Source: Roseburia hominis A2-183 (GTDB taxonomy: Bacteria > Bacillota > Clostridia > Lachnospirales > Lachnospiraceae). From it: 64,000 bases of DNA. The DNA lies in NCBI RefSeq assembly GCF_000225345.1, contig NC_015977.1, positions 1,967,501 through 2,031,500 on the forward strand. Direction: 5' to 3'. The position numbers and the translations under genes were made by a program. Numbering within the stretch: position 1 is the stretch's first letter; every line of letters begins with the position of its first letter. Below the pieces are notes generated by a model. That model saw only the letters and a list, made by a program, of their open reading frames with translations. It was not told where the DNA came from and searched no databases. Below are positions 51,282-60,579 of the stretch, piece after piece.

Positions 51282-53398
51282 TATTTCTTTCTCCTTACCG
51301 CCCAGATCACAACACCGGTCACAATCAGCAGAATCGGCAGGATAACCGTTGCCGCAAGTCCGCCGATCAGCGTTCCGAGTGACGTAACCGTAATCGTTCC
51401 AAGCGTATACTCCTTGACCGGAATGACGCCCGTCGACTCTCCGTCGTCACCGGCAAGCTGTCCTAACGCATCTGAGAACATGGACACATTTCTTCCCGAT
51501 ACAATCGAGTCCGCATTGTCGGTCAGCATTTCCGTGGAGCCAAACACCACCAGTTTCATCGTGTTGCCGTCATCCACATCCTGCTCTGCCGCCAGCGCAA
51601 TCGTAAACGGTCCTGCAATGTCCCCGTCTTCCAGCTCAGACGTCTCCGCATTTGCCACATCCGTCTTGGACACCGCCTGATCGCTTGTGACAAGCAGCGG
51701 TGTGTAGGTAATATCTTCCGCTTCCTCCGGATAACTCAGTCCCTCGCTGTACGGCGCGAAAATGTACTCGCCCGTCACAGATGAAGTATAGGCTGTCGAC
51801 TCAATTTCCGGCAACAGATAATACGGGGTACTCCGGTAGCATGCTGATGCACTGTTTTCCATCACAATGCCAGCTACCCGTTCAATGCCGTACGCCTCCA
51901 GAACCGAAGCAAAATTCGGCAGATCCTGATACTCGAAGTTGCAGGCGATGAGCGCTCTTCCTCCGCCTTGCAGATACTCCTTTACCTTCGTGGCATCATC
52001 CTCCGAAAAGTCTGATGTCGGTCCGTTGATGACGATTGCCGCTGCATCGTCTGGAATCGCATCTTCCGTCAGCAATGTCAGCTGTGACACCGTCATATTG
52101 GCTTTCTCAACCGCCTCCGAGAAACCGCCAGAAAGGGTATTTTCTCCATGACCGGTAATCTCGTAGATGACCGGAAGTTCACTGTCTGCCTTCGTCACAT
52201 ACTGCAGGGCGCTGGTCAGCTGTCCCTCCGCATCATAACCGTCCACAGAGCTTGAATATGTAGAATAGTCATAAGAATATTCATAGATGTCGCTGTAATC
52301 CACCACGCGCGATCTCGCGTCCGACACCACGATCATACTGTTCTGGCTCGGCGCACTGTCCGTATACTGCTGATAAAAATTCGGACTCTTCGCCGGATCT
52401 TTGTAAACCACATTTAAATGTTTGGAGAGATCTTCATACCGCTGCAATGTCTCCGCCAACGTACTGTCCGCCGACTTCTCGGACGAAAGCACATAGATCG
52501 TGACGTCCTGCGACAGATTTTTCACATAATCCTTTGTGGTATCCGTCAGACTGTACAGCTTTGTGGAAGTTGCATCTACCGCCGTCCAGGAGGATGGCAT
52601 CTCCTTTACCACCATGTTGACTGCAACCGCAACCGCAAATCCCACCACAATCATCGCCACGGAAAACATTCCTGTGGTCAGTTTTTTCGTCGTCATGCTC
52701 CAGCGTCTCTTCTGCACACACTGGCAGGTCAAAAACAGACACAATGCCGTCACACTGACAAAATACACAACGCCCGTCAGATCCAGACAGCCGCTCATAA
52801 AACTCTGAAGCGGTGTGTACAGATCATATGCGCCCAGTACCTTCGTGATCAGATGGTCGCCGATCAATCCCGTGATGCTGTTCATCATATATCCCAGAAA
52901 AAGGAATGCAAACGCCACGACCGCTGCAATTACCTGACTCTCCGTCAGCGCCGACGCCAGCATACCGACTGCGATGCAGGTACATCCGTACAGCCAGAAG
53001 CCCAAAACCGCCACATAGTTTTCTCCCATCGGCACCGTGCCAAAGGCAGCCAGGACAAGTGGCGTTACCGCAATCACCGCCACGGCAACGGTAAAAACGC
53101 CCACCATGGCTAAAAATTTTCCAAAAATCATCTTTCCAAGCGAAACCGGCGCTGTGAGTACCAGCTGGTCAGTTCTGCTGTGCCGCTCTTCCGCCATGGA
53201 ACGCATGGTGAGAATCGGAACGGCAATCAACATGATAAACGAGATCGCCGAAAGTGTGTACGACACATACGGATATCCCGCCCGCAGATTATACGCTAAA
53301 AAGTACAGACCGTACAGTGCCAGAACGGCAGCGATAAACAGCCATCCTGTGATATTCTGAAAATAACTTTTCCACTCTCTTTTTAAAATTGCAATCAT
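51281..53398 (-). CDS. Gld-type ABC transporter permease fused to auxiliary domain (GldF-GldG)
   Basis: 705 residues. Residues 1-235 form an ABC-2-type membrane domain with six helices (starting ILKREWKSYFQNITGWLF). Residues from about 250 begin with another helix (MFSVAMIVVGFAVAVAVNMVV) and form a GldG/IFT52-like extracellular domain (YEITGHGENTLSGGFSEAVEKA; ADIVINGPTSDF-like strand). A final C-terminal helix returns to the membrane. In Bacteroidetes GldF and GldG are separate; the fused form occurs in Firmicutes. Substrate unknown. Confidence 0.88.
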   Translation of the reverse strand: MIAILKREWKSYFQNITGWLFIAAVLALYGLYFLAYNLRAGYPYVSYTLSAISFIMLIAVPILTMRSMAEERHSRTDQLVLTAPVSLGKMIFGKFLAMVGVFTVAVAVIAVTPLVLAAFGTVPMGENYVAVLGFWLYGCTCIAVGMLASALTESQVIAAVVAFAFLFLGYMMNSITGLIGDHLITKVLGAYDLYTPLQSFMSGCLDLTGVVYFVSVTALCLFLTCQCVQKRRWSMTTKKLTTGMFSVAMIVVGFAVAVAVNMVVKEMPSSWTAVDATSTKLYSLTDTTKDYVKNLSQDVTIYVLSSEKSADSTLAETLQRYEDLSKHLNVVYKDPAKSPNFYQQYTDSAPSQNSMIVVSDARSRVVDYSDIYEYSYDYSTYSSSVDGYDAEGQLTSALQYVTKADSELPVIYEITGHGENTLSGGFSEAVEKANMTVSQLTLLTEDAIPDDAAAIVINGPTSDFSEDDATKVKEYLQGGGRALIACNFEYQDLPNFASVLEAYGIERVAGIVMENSASACYRSTPYYLLPEIESTAYTSSVTGEYIFAPYSEGLSYPEEAEDITYTPLLVTSDQAVSKTDVANAETSELEDGDIAGPFTIALAAEQDVDDGNTMKLVVFGSTEMLTDNADSIVSGRNVSMFSDALGQLAGDDGESTGVIPVKEYTLGTITVTSLGTLIGGLAATVILPILLIVTGVVIWAVRRKK

Positions 53399-54354
53399 GC
53401 CTGTTCTCCTTTCCCGTCTGCTCCTGTAAGTTCAAGGAAAACATCCTCCAGCGATTTTGTCTCCGTGTGCATTTCCAGAACCGGAATCTCTTCTTTTGCG
53501 CAGGCATGAAACAATGCCTCACGGATATCTTCGCCCCGCTCCGCCGTCACATGAAACAGGACTTCCTCCGCTGCTTCTCCCGGCTCTCTGCTCACTTCCG
53601 CCACACCCGGAAGTTCCTTTAAAAGTTCCTCCATGCGCTGCTCTTTGTCTTTTACCAGAAGCGCGATTTCCTGTGCTCCCGACATCCGCTCCAGCAGATG
53701 TTCCGTCGAATCGCTCGCCACAAGTTTTCCCTTCGACAGGATAAACACATGATCGCAGACCGCCGAAATCTCTGTCAGAATATGGGAACTCAAAATCACG
53801 GTGTGCTTTTTCCCGAGCTCCTTAATCAGTTCACGCACTTCGATGATCTGCTTCGGGTCCAGTCCCACCGTGGGTTCATCCAGTATAATGACATCCGGAT
53901 ACCCCATGATTGCCTGTGCAAAGCCGACGCGCTGCCGATATCCTTTGGAGAGATTGCGGATCAGCCTCTCACTCACTTCCTTCGTGTGTGTCAGCTCCAT
54001 AATCTCTTCTGTCTGTGTTTTTCTTACCTTTTTATCCAGACCTTTCAGCTCTGCCACGAAATCCAGATACTCCCGCACCGTCATCTCCGTATAGAGCGGC
54101 GGTATCTCCGGCAAATACCCCACGCATTTTTTTGCCTCCTGCGGATCGACAAAAATATCGTGACCGTTGATCTTCACCTCGCCGCTCGTCGCGCCAAGGT
54201 ATCCTGTAATCATATTCATTGTCGTGGATTTTCCGGCACCATTCGGTCCGAGAAAACCATAGATTTTCCCGGGTTCCACCGTAAGCGTCAGATCATCCAC
54301 CGCCACATGTTCCCCATATTTTTTGACCAGATGATTGATTTCAATCAAAACCAT
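53395..54354 (-). CDS. Gld-type ABC transporter ATP-binding protein (GldA-like)
   Basis: 319 residues: GFLGPNGAGKSTTMNMITG (Walker A), signature LSKGYRQRVGFAQAI, Walker B VIILDEPTVGLDPKQ, and a C-terminal extension of the CcmA/DrrA type. Four-base overlap with the permease gene. First gene of the three-gene operon; a long palindrome lies 90 bases upstream. Confidence 0.92.
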   Translation of the reverse strand: MVLIEINHLVKKYGEHVAVDDLTLTVEPGKIYGFLGPNGAGKSTTMNMITGYLGATSGEVKINGHDIFVDPQEAKKCVGYLPEIPPLYTEMTVREYLDFVAELKGLDKKVRKTQTEEIMELTHTKEVSERLIRNLSKGYRQRVGFAQAIMGYPDVIILDEPTVGLDPKQIIEVRELIKELGKKHTVILSSHILTEISAVCDHVFILSKGKLVASDSTEHLLERMSGAQEIALLVKDKEQRMEELLKELPGVAEVSREPGEAAEEVLFHVTAERGEDIREALFHACAKEEIPVLEMHTETKSLEDVFLELTGADGKGEQA

Positions 54355-54444
54355 TTCCTCCTTTTTCCTGTTTCCGTATCTAGCCTACGAAAGAAATGTG
54401 TTCAAAAGGGAATCATTCTGTGATAATTCTGTGAAAACAAACCC

Positions 54445-55042
54445 AAAGGAATTGTTGCAATAAGCATAGACCTCTTTGGGGTGATAAGTAATATTATAAG
54501 AAACACACTTGGGGATTTCATGTGGAAATGCAGATGGAATATTCGTTTGAGAAAAATGTGAGCATTTCTTCCTGCTGAATGTTTGCATCGGATTCCGTGT
54601 CTCTTCCACGTTTGGACAATCCGACGGGTGCATGTCCGACACACCGGAGACAATGGGCGGACTTTCTGGTGTCCCTAATGGCACCTCTTCACAGACAATA
54701 TAAAACCGCGCGAACCGAACTCGCCGGCATCTGCTATTAAAAATAGGGCAGATGCCGACTCAGACAGCGGCTTCGCGCGGTTATGTTTTGTTCAGAGGTG
54801 CCATAAGGGACACACACAAAAGTCCTACAAATTGTCTTCCGGGATGCGGACATGACCCGCGGAGTGCTCCAAACTTGGAAAAACACGGATCATCGAAGAT
54901 GCAAACATTCGGCTGGTTAGAAATGCCACATTTTTTGAACCGAATGTCCATCTGCATTTTCATCTGAAATCCCACGATGTGATCTTCTAATGATATTACT
55001 TATCAGCCCAAAGCACGATATGCTTCTTGCGACAGTTCCCTT
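54445..55042 (-). repeat. Long imperfect palindrome, copy 3 (uninterrupted)
   Basis: About 598 bp. Ends AAAGGAATTGTTGCAATAAG and the complement of the sequence ending at 55042 pair with each other; the inner hairpin (about 54704-54783) has the AACCGCGCGAA/TTCGCGCGGTT stem. Over 90 % identical by eye to copy 1 in the middle arms, in opposite orientation. It begins one base after the stop of the HAD gene (seen in the minus direction). The 71- and 64-residue frames inside are rejected. Confidence 0.92.
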
Positions 55043-55043
55043 T

Positions 55044-55652
55044 CTAGCACTCTACACCGTATTCTTTTAATTTCTGTCTGGCGTCCTCGTAGCCGGTAAA
55101 ACGAATGGCAGAGATGCCGCAGGCGATGGCACCGTCCACATTGTTCTGTCTGTCGTCGAGGAACACGCACTCCTCCGCGCGCAGATGAAAGCGCTCAAGC
55201 AGGGAGTGATAAATCTCCGGCTCCGGCTTAATCTGCTTCACCTCGAAGGAAAACAATGCTCCATCCACGTCCTTAAGGAAGCCAAGCGACTGATCCTTCG
55301 TCTTCGCGTATGTCCAGGCACCGTAATTGGAAAGGATATACAGGCGATACCCCTTGTCTTTTAACGTCCGCATCCATTCCCCGACATACGGAAACGGATA
55401 AATCGCCCGGTCCACATGCTCCCAGAAATTGCGGATCTGTGCTTCGTATGCCGGAGCTTTTCTGATAAAGCCTGTGAGAAGTTCCTCATCGGACAGGGCT
55501 CCCCGGTCCGCCTCGTCCCAGTCACTGGTGTGCACCGTGGCATCTGCGACTGCGCGCACCGTCTCTTCATCCATTCCAAGCGCGCGCATCGCCTCCACCG
55601 GTTCCCATGCCACCAGAACCTGTCCCACATCAAAAATGACATTCTTAATCAT
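55044..55652 (-). CDS. HAD-family hydrolase (YihX/haloacid dehalogenase-like)
   Basis: 202 residues. Motif I KNVIFDVGQVLVAWEP has Val where many phosphatases have the second Asp (DVGQ rather than DxD). Motif II is LYILSNYGAW, motif III KQIKPEPEIY and motif IV VFLDDRQNNVDGA. Belongs to the YihX-like sugar-phosphatase subgroup that shares this DVGxVL pattern. Start at 55652 after AGG; longer frame overlaps purA. Confidence 0.85.
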   Translation of the reverse strand: MIKNVIFDVGQVLVAWEPVEAMRALGMDEETVRAVADATVHTSDWDEADRGALSDEELLTGFIRKAPAYEAQIRNFWEHVDRAIYPFPYVGEWMRTLKDKGYRLYILSNYGAWTYAKTKDQSLGFLKDVDGALFSFEVKQIKPEPEIYHSLLERFHLRAEECVFLDDRQNNVDGAIACGISAIRFTGYEDARQKLKEYGVEC

Positions 55653-55662
55653 ATGCGTCATC

Positions 55663-56943
55663 CTACTTGCTGCGGTAGATAATATCCTCTCTGCCCGGTC
55701 CGTTTGATACCATCGTGATTGGATATCCGATCTGCTCCTCCACAAACTCTACATACTTTCTGCAGTTCTCCGGCAGATCTTCGTATTTCTTGATGCCGCG
55801 GATATCGCACTTCCAGCCCGGAAGCTTCTTAAGTACCGGCTTTGCCTTTTCAAGCTTTGCTGTTACCGGGAAATCTGTTGTCACTTCACCGTCGATCTCA
55901 TAGCCTACGCATACCGGAATCTCATCCAAGTATCCCAATACATCGAGCACGGTAAATGCAACGTCGGTTGTTCCCTGCATACGGCAGCCGTACTTACTTG
56001 CCACACAGTCGAACCATCCCATACGTCTCGGACGACCTGTCGTTGCGCCGAATTCTCCGCCGTCGCCGCCGCGTCTTCTGAGCTCGTCTGCCTCATCCCC
56101 GAAAATCTCGCTGACAAATGCGCCTGCTCCGACTGCGGAAGAATAAGCCTTGCACACCGTTACGATCTTCTTGATCTCATACGGCGGGATGCCTGCTCCG
56201 ATCGCACCGTAAGCTGCCAGCGTGGAGGAGGATGTTACCATCGGATAGATTCCGTGATCCGGATCCTTTAAAGTTCCAAGCTGTCCCTCCAGCAGAATAC
56301 GCTTGCCGTCTTTGATTGCCTGATCGAGGAATAAGGAGACATCCCCGACATACGGAGCAACCATATCCCTGTACTCATGCAAGGTTGCAAGAAGTTCCTC
56401 TTCCTTTAATAACGGCTTATGATACATATGCTCCAGCATGATGTTCTTCGTCTCGCAGGTGCGCTTTACCTTTTCTTTTAAGAGCTCCTCATCGAACAGC
56501 TCGCTGACCTGGAAACCGATCTTTGCATACTTGTCCGAATAGAACGGTGCGATTCCTGACTTTGTGGAACCGAAAGAATTCTTGCCGAGACGCTCCTCCT
56601 CGTACTGGTCGAACAGGACATGATACGGCATAACCATCTGTGCTCTGTCCGAGATCATCAGCTTCGGTGCCGGTACGTTGCGGTCTGTGATCGACTTGAG
56701 CTCGCCGATTACCTTCGGGATGTCGAGTGCGACACCGTTTCCGATAATATTTGTGATATGGCTGTGGAATACGCCGGACGGCAATGTGTGCAGTGCAAAC
56801 TTGCCATAATTGTTCACAATGGTGTGTCCTGCATTTGCTCCGCCCTGAAAACGGATGACGATGTCAGCCTCATCCGCGAGCATATCTGTGATCTTGCCTT
56901 TTCCCTCATCGCCCCAGTTAGCGCCTACTACTGCTGTAACCAT
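55663..56943 (-). CDS. purA: Adenylosuccinate synthase
   Basis: 426 residues. VTAVVGANWGDEGKGKITDML (GTP loop), FQGGANAGHTIVNNYGKFALH, GSTKSGIAPFYSDK and ATTGRPRRMGWFD are PurA motifs. First step from IMP to AMP. The ATG at 56943 follows AGGAGG; the 40-codon upstream extension has no site. Ten bases separate it from the HAD gene, probably one transcript. Confidence 0.97.
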   Translation of the reverse strand: MVTAVVGANWGDEGKGKITDMLADEADIVIRFQGGANAGHTIVNNYGKFALHTLPSGVFHSHITNIIGNGVALDIPKVIGELKSITDRNVPAPKLMISDRAQMVMPYHVLFDQYEEERLGKNSFGSTKSGIAPFYSDKYAKIGFQVSELFDEELLKEKVKRTCETKNIMLEHMYHKPLLKEEELLATLHEYRDMVAPYVGDVSLFLDQAIKDGKRILLEGQLGTLKDPDHGIYPMVTSSSTLAAYGAIGAGIPPYEIKKIVTVCKAYSSAVGAGAFVSEIFGDEADELRRRGGDGGEFGATTGRPRRMGWFDCVASKYGCRMQGTTDVAFTVLDVLGYLDEIPVCVGYEIDGEVTTDFPVTAKLEKAKPVLKKLPGWKCDIRGIKKYEDLPENCRKYVEFVEEQIGYPITMVSNGPGREDIIYRSK

Positions 56944-57066
56944 ATGTTTTTCCTCCTGATATGATACACTTTTTTGCCGGAAGTCCGCATTTTCCTGATT
57001 CCAGGCTGCATCCATGCGGCCGGTCTGTCCGAAAGCAGCATCCACTCTGTAAATCTGCCTCATGAC

Positions 57067-57098
57067 ATAAAAAGTGACGGTTGTAAAAAACCGTCACT
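57067..57098 (-). terminator. Hairpin with T-run in the purA leader
   Basis: Stem AGTGACGGTT/AACCGTCACT (57073-57082, 57089-57098) followed by TTTTTA on the minus strand. It ends lysR transcripts, but it also lies downstream of the likely purA promoter, so it may attenuate purA. Confidence 0.65.
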
Positions 57099-57121
57099 CA
57101 CTTCCGCCTTTTTACTTATTG

Positions 57122-57150
57122 ATTATACACGAACCTTTTGTATAAGTAAA
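57122..57150 (-). promoter_or_regulatory. Putative purA promoter
   Basis: Minus strand TTTACT, 17 bases, TATAAT, about 180 bases upstream of the purA ATG. Confidence 0.55.
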
Positions 57151-57213
57151 ATCAATATTCATTATATGTGGCATAAGTATTTATTATGCCTGTTTCTAAA
57201 AGAAAATCCCTGC

Positions 57214-58110
57214 TTACTGTGATGTCCCCTGTACCAGAACATTCATCAGCGTAGCCGCTGCGGCGGACAGCGGAATCCGTTCATTTGCAACAATGCAGAA
57301 CGTACGCGCCGGTATCTCCTCCAAGAACCGCAGTTCAAACAGATCTCCCTCCGTCAGGTGCTCCTCGGCAAAATTTCTGACCACACTTGCAATTCCAAGG
57401 TTGCGCACCGCAAACTGGATCAGCATATCGCTGGTGGCAAGTTCAAACTCCGGCCGGATCGTCACCTGCTTCGACGCAAGGAATTGCTCTACATACGTCC
57501 TGGTCGAGGTATTTCCCTCCAGACACATGACCGGCAGCTTCATCAGTTCCTCGTACCCCAGCATGCGCTCCTTTAAATATTCAAACTTCCTGCCTGCCAC
57601 AAACACATCCCGGATCTCCTTCACCGGAATACATTTGAGCGAAGCTCTCTTCTCGACCGGTGTGCTCACGATGCCAAAATCAATGCGGCCGTCGCAGAGA
57701 TGGCGGATCGTCTCCGGAGTCGGCGCATTCGTCACCGTCACACGGATTCCCGGGTAGCGCTCATGAAATTCTTCCAGATACGGAAGCAGGAAATACTTTA
57801 ACGTCATGTCGCTGGCACCGATACAGATTTCGCCCTGTTCCAGATTCAGCATCTCAGAGAGCTTCCTCTCGCCCGAGAGGATCGTTTCATAGCCGCGCTG
57901 CACATAGGAATAGAGCATCTCTCCCTCCTTGGTCAGCCGCACGCCCTTGGTCGTCCGCACAAACAGTGGGCACGAAAGCGCCTGCTCTAAATGCTTCACC
58001 GCCTGGCTGACTGCAGGCTGCGAGATGGTAAGCTGCTCCGCCGCTAATGTGATGCTCTGGGAGCCTGCCACATAATAAAAAATTTTATAATATTCCAGAT
58101 TGATGTCCAT
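57214..58110 (-). CDS. LysR-family transcriptional regulator
   Basis: 298 residues. Winged helix: LEYYKIFYYVAGSQSITLAAEQLTISQPAVSQAVKHLEQALSCPLFVR; then a periplasmic-binding-protein-like effector domain (EICIGASDMTLKYFLLPYLEEFHERYPGI). Start at 58110 after GGAGAG. Divergent from the MATE gene, the usual place for its regulator; effector unknown. Confidence 0.92.
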   Translation of the reverse strand: MDINLEYYKIFYYVAGSQSITLAAEQLTISQPAVSQAVKHLEQALSCPLFVRTTKGVRLTKEGEMLYSYVQRGYETILSGERKLSEMLNLEQGEICIGASDMTLKYFLLPYLEEFHERYPGIRVTVTNAPTPETIRHLCDGRIDFGIVSTPVEKRASLKCIPVKEIRDVFVAGRKFEYLKERMLGYEELMKLPVMCLEGNTSTRTYVEQFLASKQVTIRPEFELATSDMLIQFAVRNLGIASVVRNFAEEHLTEGDLFELRFLEEIPARTFCIVANERIPLSAAAATLMNVLVQGTSQ

Positions 58111-58155
58111 GGATCTCTCCTGGGAAAAAAGTCTCATTTTTTTTACAAAAACGGA

Positions 58156-58184
58156 TTGTATTTTCCACTGTCATGAAGTATACT
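58156..58184 (+). promoter_or_regulatory. Promoter of the MATE transporter gene
   Basis: TTGTAT, 17 bases, TATACT on the plus strand in the 135-base lysR/MATE divergent region. Confidence 0.55.
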
Positions 58185-58245
58185 ATGCCTTACGCAAAGT
58201 ACCAGTATCTCTACTATAACAGACTATGAAGGGAGACGCAATCCA

Positions 58246-59589
58246 ATGACCAAAGATATGACCACCGGCAGCCCGCTTCGGATTATCCTGCTATTTTCTA
58301 TTCCGGTTCTGCTCGGCAATCTGTTCCAGCAGTTCTATAATATGGTAGATACGATTATTGTCGGACGCTATCTCGGCGAGGAGGCTCTCGCCGCCGTCGG
58401 CTCAACCGGCTGCCTGATGTTTCTTGTGCTCGGTTTTGCCAACGGCATCGCCCAGGGCTTCGGCGTCATGGTTTCACACGCTTTCGGAGCCAAAGATTTT
58501 AAGCTGCTCCGTCACTACGTGGCGCTCTCCCTGATTCTTACACTGATTATATCGCTTCTGCTGACCATCCCAACGGTGACAGCTTCCCGCCTCCTTCTGG
58601 CATGGATGCACACACCGGAAAATATTATTGCCATGGCAGACGCTTATATTAAGGTAATTTTTGCGGGCATTCTGCTGACAATGGCGTACAACGTGTTATC
58701 CGGCATCCTGCGCGGCATCGGCGACAGCCGCACTCCTCTCTACTTCCTGATTCTCTCGTCCGTGCTCAACATCATCTTAGATGTCGTACTGATCGTGTAC
58801 ACAGGGCTTGGAACCGCAGGAGCCGCCTACGCGACAATCATCGCACAGGGAGTCTCCGCCGTGCTCTGCTTCTTTTATATGTACCGGAAATACGATATCC
58901 TGCGCACCAGACATGAGGATTATTATCTGGATTCCGCCGGCGTAAAAAACATGCTCGCCATCGGTGTGCCGATGGCGCTCAACTACTCAATTACCGCCAT
59001 TGGCACCATGATTATGCAGAGTGCGGTCAACGTGTTTGGCTCGAGTGTGGTCGCCGCCTTCACCGCGGCCTCCAAGGTCAGCAATATCGCGACCCAGTCC
59101 ATGCCGACACTCGGCACCGCAATGGCAACCTACTGCGGACAGAACCTCGGTGCCGGCAAATACGACCGCATCTACGCCGGCATGCGGCAGGGACTTCTCC
59201 TCTGCTTCGGTGCGGCAGCCACAGCCGCCGCGATCTGCATCTTTGGCGGACGTTTTATTGTGAGCTGGTTCGTGAGCAATCCTTCCGAGGAGATCTTCTC
59301 TTCCGCCATGCAGTACCTGACGATCGCAAGCTGGTTCTTTCTCCCGCTCGCCATGATCTTTTTATACCGCAATGCCTTACAGGGCCTGGATCAAGGACTG
59401 ATCCCCATGCTCTCCGGTGTCGTCGAGCTCGCCTGCCGCTTCGGCGTCATCGCTCTCGTTCCGGCGAGCACCGGCTTCTTCGGTGTCTGCTTCGCTGATC
59501 CGGCTGCCTGGGCCGGTGCCGGCATCCCGCTGTTTATCACCTATCTTCTCTGGGAGCACCGGATGAAGCAGTGTTCCAAGGCGGCGTAA
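58246..59589 (+). CDS. MATE family efflux transporter
   Basis: 447 residues, twelve hydrophobic helices; SIPVLLGNLFQQFYNMVDTIIVGRYLGEEALAAVG and the second-half repeat GVPMALNYSITAIGTMIMQSAVN are typical of the MATE family. Sodium- or proton-driven export of drugs or metabolites; substrate unknown. GGGAG lies ten bases before the ATG. Confidence 0.93.
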   Translation: MTKDMTTGSPLRIILLFSIPVLLGNLFQQFYNMVDTIIVGRYLGEEALAAVGSTGCLMFLVLGFANGIAQGFGVMVSHAFGAKDFKLLRHYVALSLILTLIISLLLTIPTVTASRLLLAWMHTPENIIAMADAYIKVIFAGILLTMAYNVLSGILRGIGDSRTPLYFLILSSVLNIILDVVLIVYTGLGTAGAAYATIIAQGVSAVLCFFYMYRKYDILRTRHEDYYLDSAGVKNMLAIGVPMALNYSITAIGTMIMQSAVNVFGSSVVAAFTAASKVSNIATQSMPTLGTAMATYCGQNLGAGKYDRIYAGMRQGLLLCFGAAATAAAICIFGGRFIVSWFVSNPSEEIFSSAMQYLTIASWFFLPLAMIFLYRNALQGLDQGLIPMLSGVVELACRFGVIALVPASTGFFGVCFADPAAWAGAGIPLFITYLLWEHRMKQCSKAA

Positions 59590-59628
59590 ACATTTTTCCC
59601 TCACACGGAAATGCATCCTATTGCATCA

Positions 59629-59666
59629 AAAAGACCGTACTCCGTCATCCCGGAATACGGTCTTTT
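59629..59666. terminator. Bidirectional terminator between MATE and degV
   Basis: Stem AAAAGACCGTA/TACGGTCTTTT plus inner TCC/GGA pair, between two convergent genes. Confidence 0.88.
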
Positions 59667-59688
59667 ATATTGTCCTGTTTTATTTTAT

Positions 59689-60564
59689 CTACGCTTCCAG
59701 CTCCGGAATCTCCTTCGAGCAGGCAACAGCAAGTGCCCCCGGTCCAATATGACATGATACGCTCAGTGACAGCGGATCCATATGAATCTCCAGTCCCGGA
59801 AATGCTTCCTGCACCTCCTGCCTGAACGCTTCCGCAGCATCCAGATCGTACGTGTACGCCATCTCCAGATGCATACTCTTTCCTTCCGGATCATGGAACC
59901 GCTCCGCAAAATCGTGCTTCATCGCCTCGATCATCAGGTTCTTCGCCTGCTTGACAGTTCTCGCCTTGGCAAATGCATCCAGCTTCTCTCCCTGGATCTG
60001 CAGTACCGGCTTTAACTTTAACAACGTTCCAAGCGCTGCCGCCGCCGGCGTGATACGTCCGCCCTTCTTCAGATAATACAGGGTATCCACCATAATATAA
60101 ATGGAAGACTCAAATTTATCTCTCTCCAGAATCTCCTTAATCTCCACTGCACTGCGTCCCTGCTCTGCCAACGCCATCGCATCCAGCACAGACTGCCGCT
60201 GCGTCACAGAGATTCTCTGGTTATTCACAACCTGCACCTTTCCCTCGTAATCCTGCGCCAGCATCAACGCCGTCTCACAGGAGCCGCTGAGGCCGGATGA
60301 CATCGGAATATGCACAATCTCATCATACTCCTTCAGCAATGCATCCCATGTATCTGTCACATTCCCGACAAGCGGCATCGATGTGGAAATATTGGCATTC
60401 TCGGACAGCATCTGATAAAACTCTTTCTGTGACAGATCAATGTCCTCATATAATGTCTTGTCTCCCACAAAAAAAGGCATCGGCAGAATGGTGATTCCAA
60501 GTTCTTCCGCCTGCAATTGCGTAATTCCGCTGTTGCTGTCAGATACGATTGCTACTTTGCTCAT
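59689..60564 (-). CDS. DegV family fatty-acid-binding protein
   Basis: 291 residues. VAIVSDSNSGITQLQAEELGITILPMPFFVGDKTLYEDIDLS, then TSMPLVGNVTDTWDALLKEYDEIVHIPMSSGLSGSCETA. DegV proteins (FakB) bind fatty acids for phosphorylation by FakA; no FakA here. The gene follows mgsA by 15 bases and is probably co-transcribed. Confidence 0.92.
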   Translation of the reverse strand: MSKVAIVSDSNSGITQLQAEELGITILPMPFFVGDKTLYEDIDLSQKEFYQMLSENANISTSMPLVGNVTDTWDALLKEYDEIVHIPMSSGLSGSCETALMLAQDYEGKVQVVNNQRISVTQRQSVLDAMALAEQGRSAVEIKEILERDKFESSIYIMVDTLYYLKKGGRITPAAAALGTLLKLKPVLQIQGEKLDAFAKARTVKQAKNLMIEAMKHDFAERFHDPEGKSMHLEMAYTYDLDAAEAFRQEVQEAFPGLEIHMDPLSLSVSCHIGPGALAVACSKEIPELEA

Positions 60565-60579
60565 AACTTCTACTCTCCC

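Noticed and set aside
54752..54967. 71-residue frame (and similar ones at 20520-20834) with near-identical sequence in two places
   Set aside because: The similarity comes from the repeated palindrome, not from a conserved gene; complementary strands give equally long frames.
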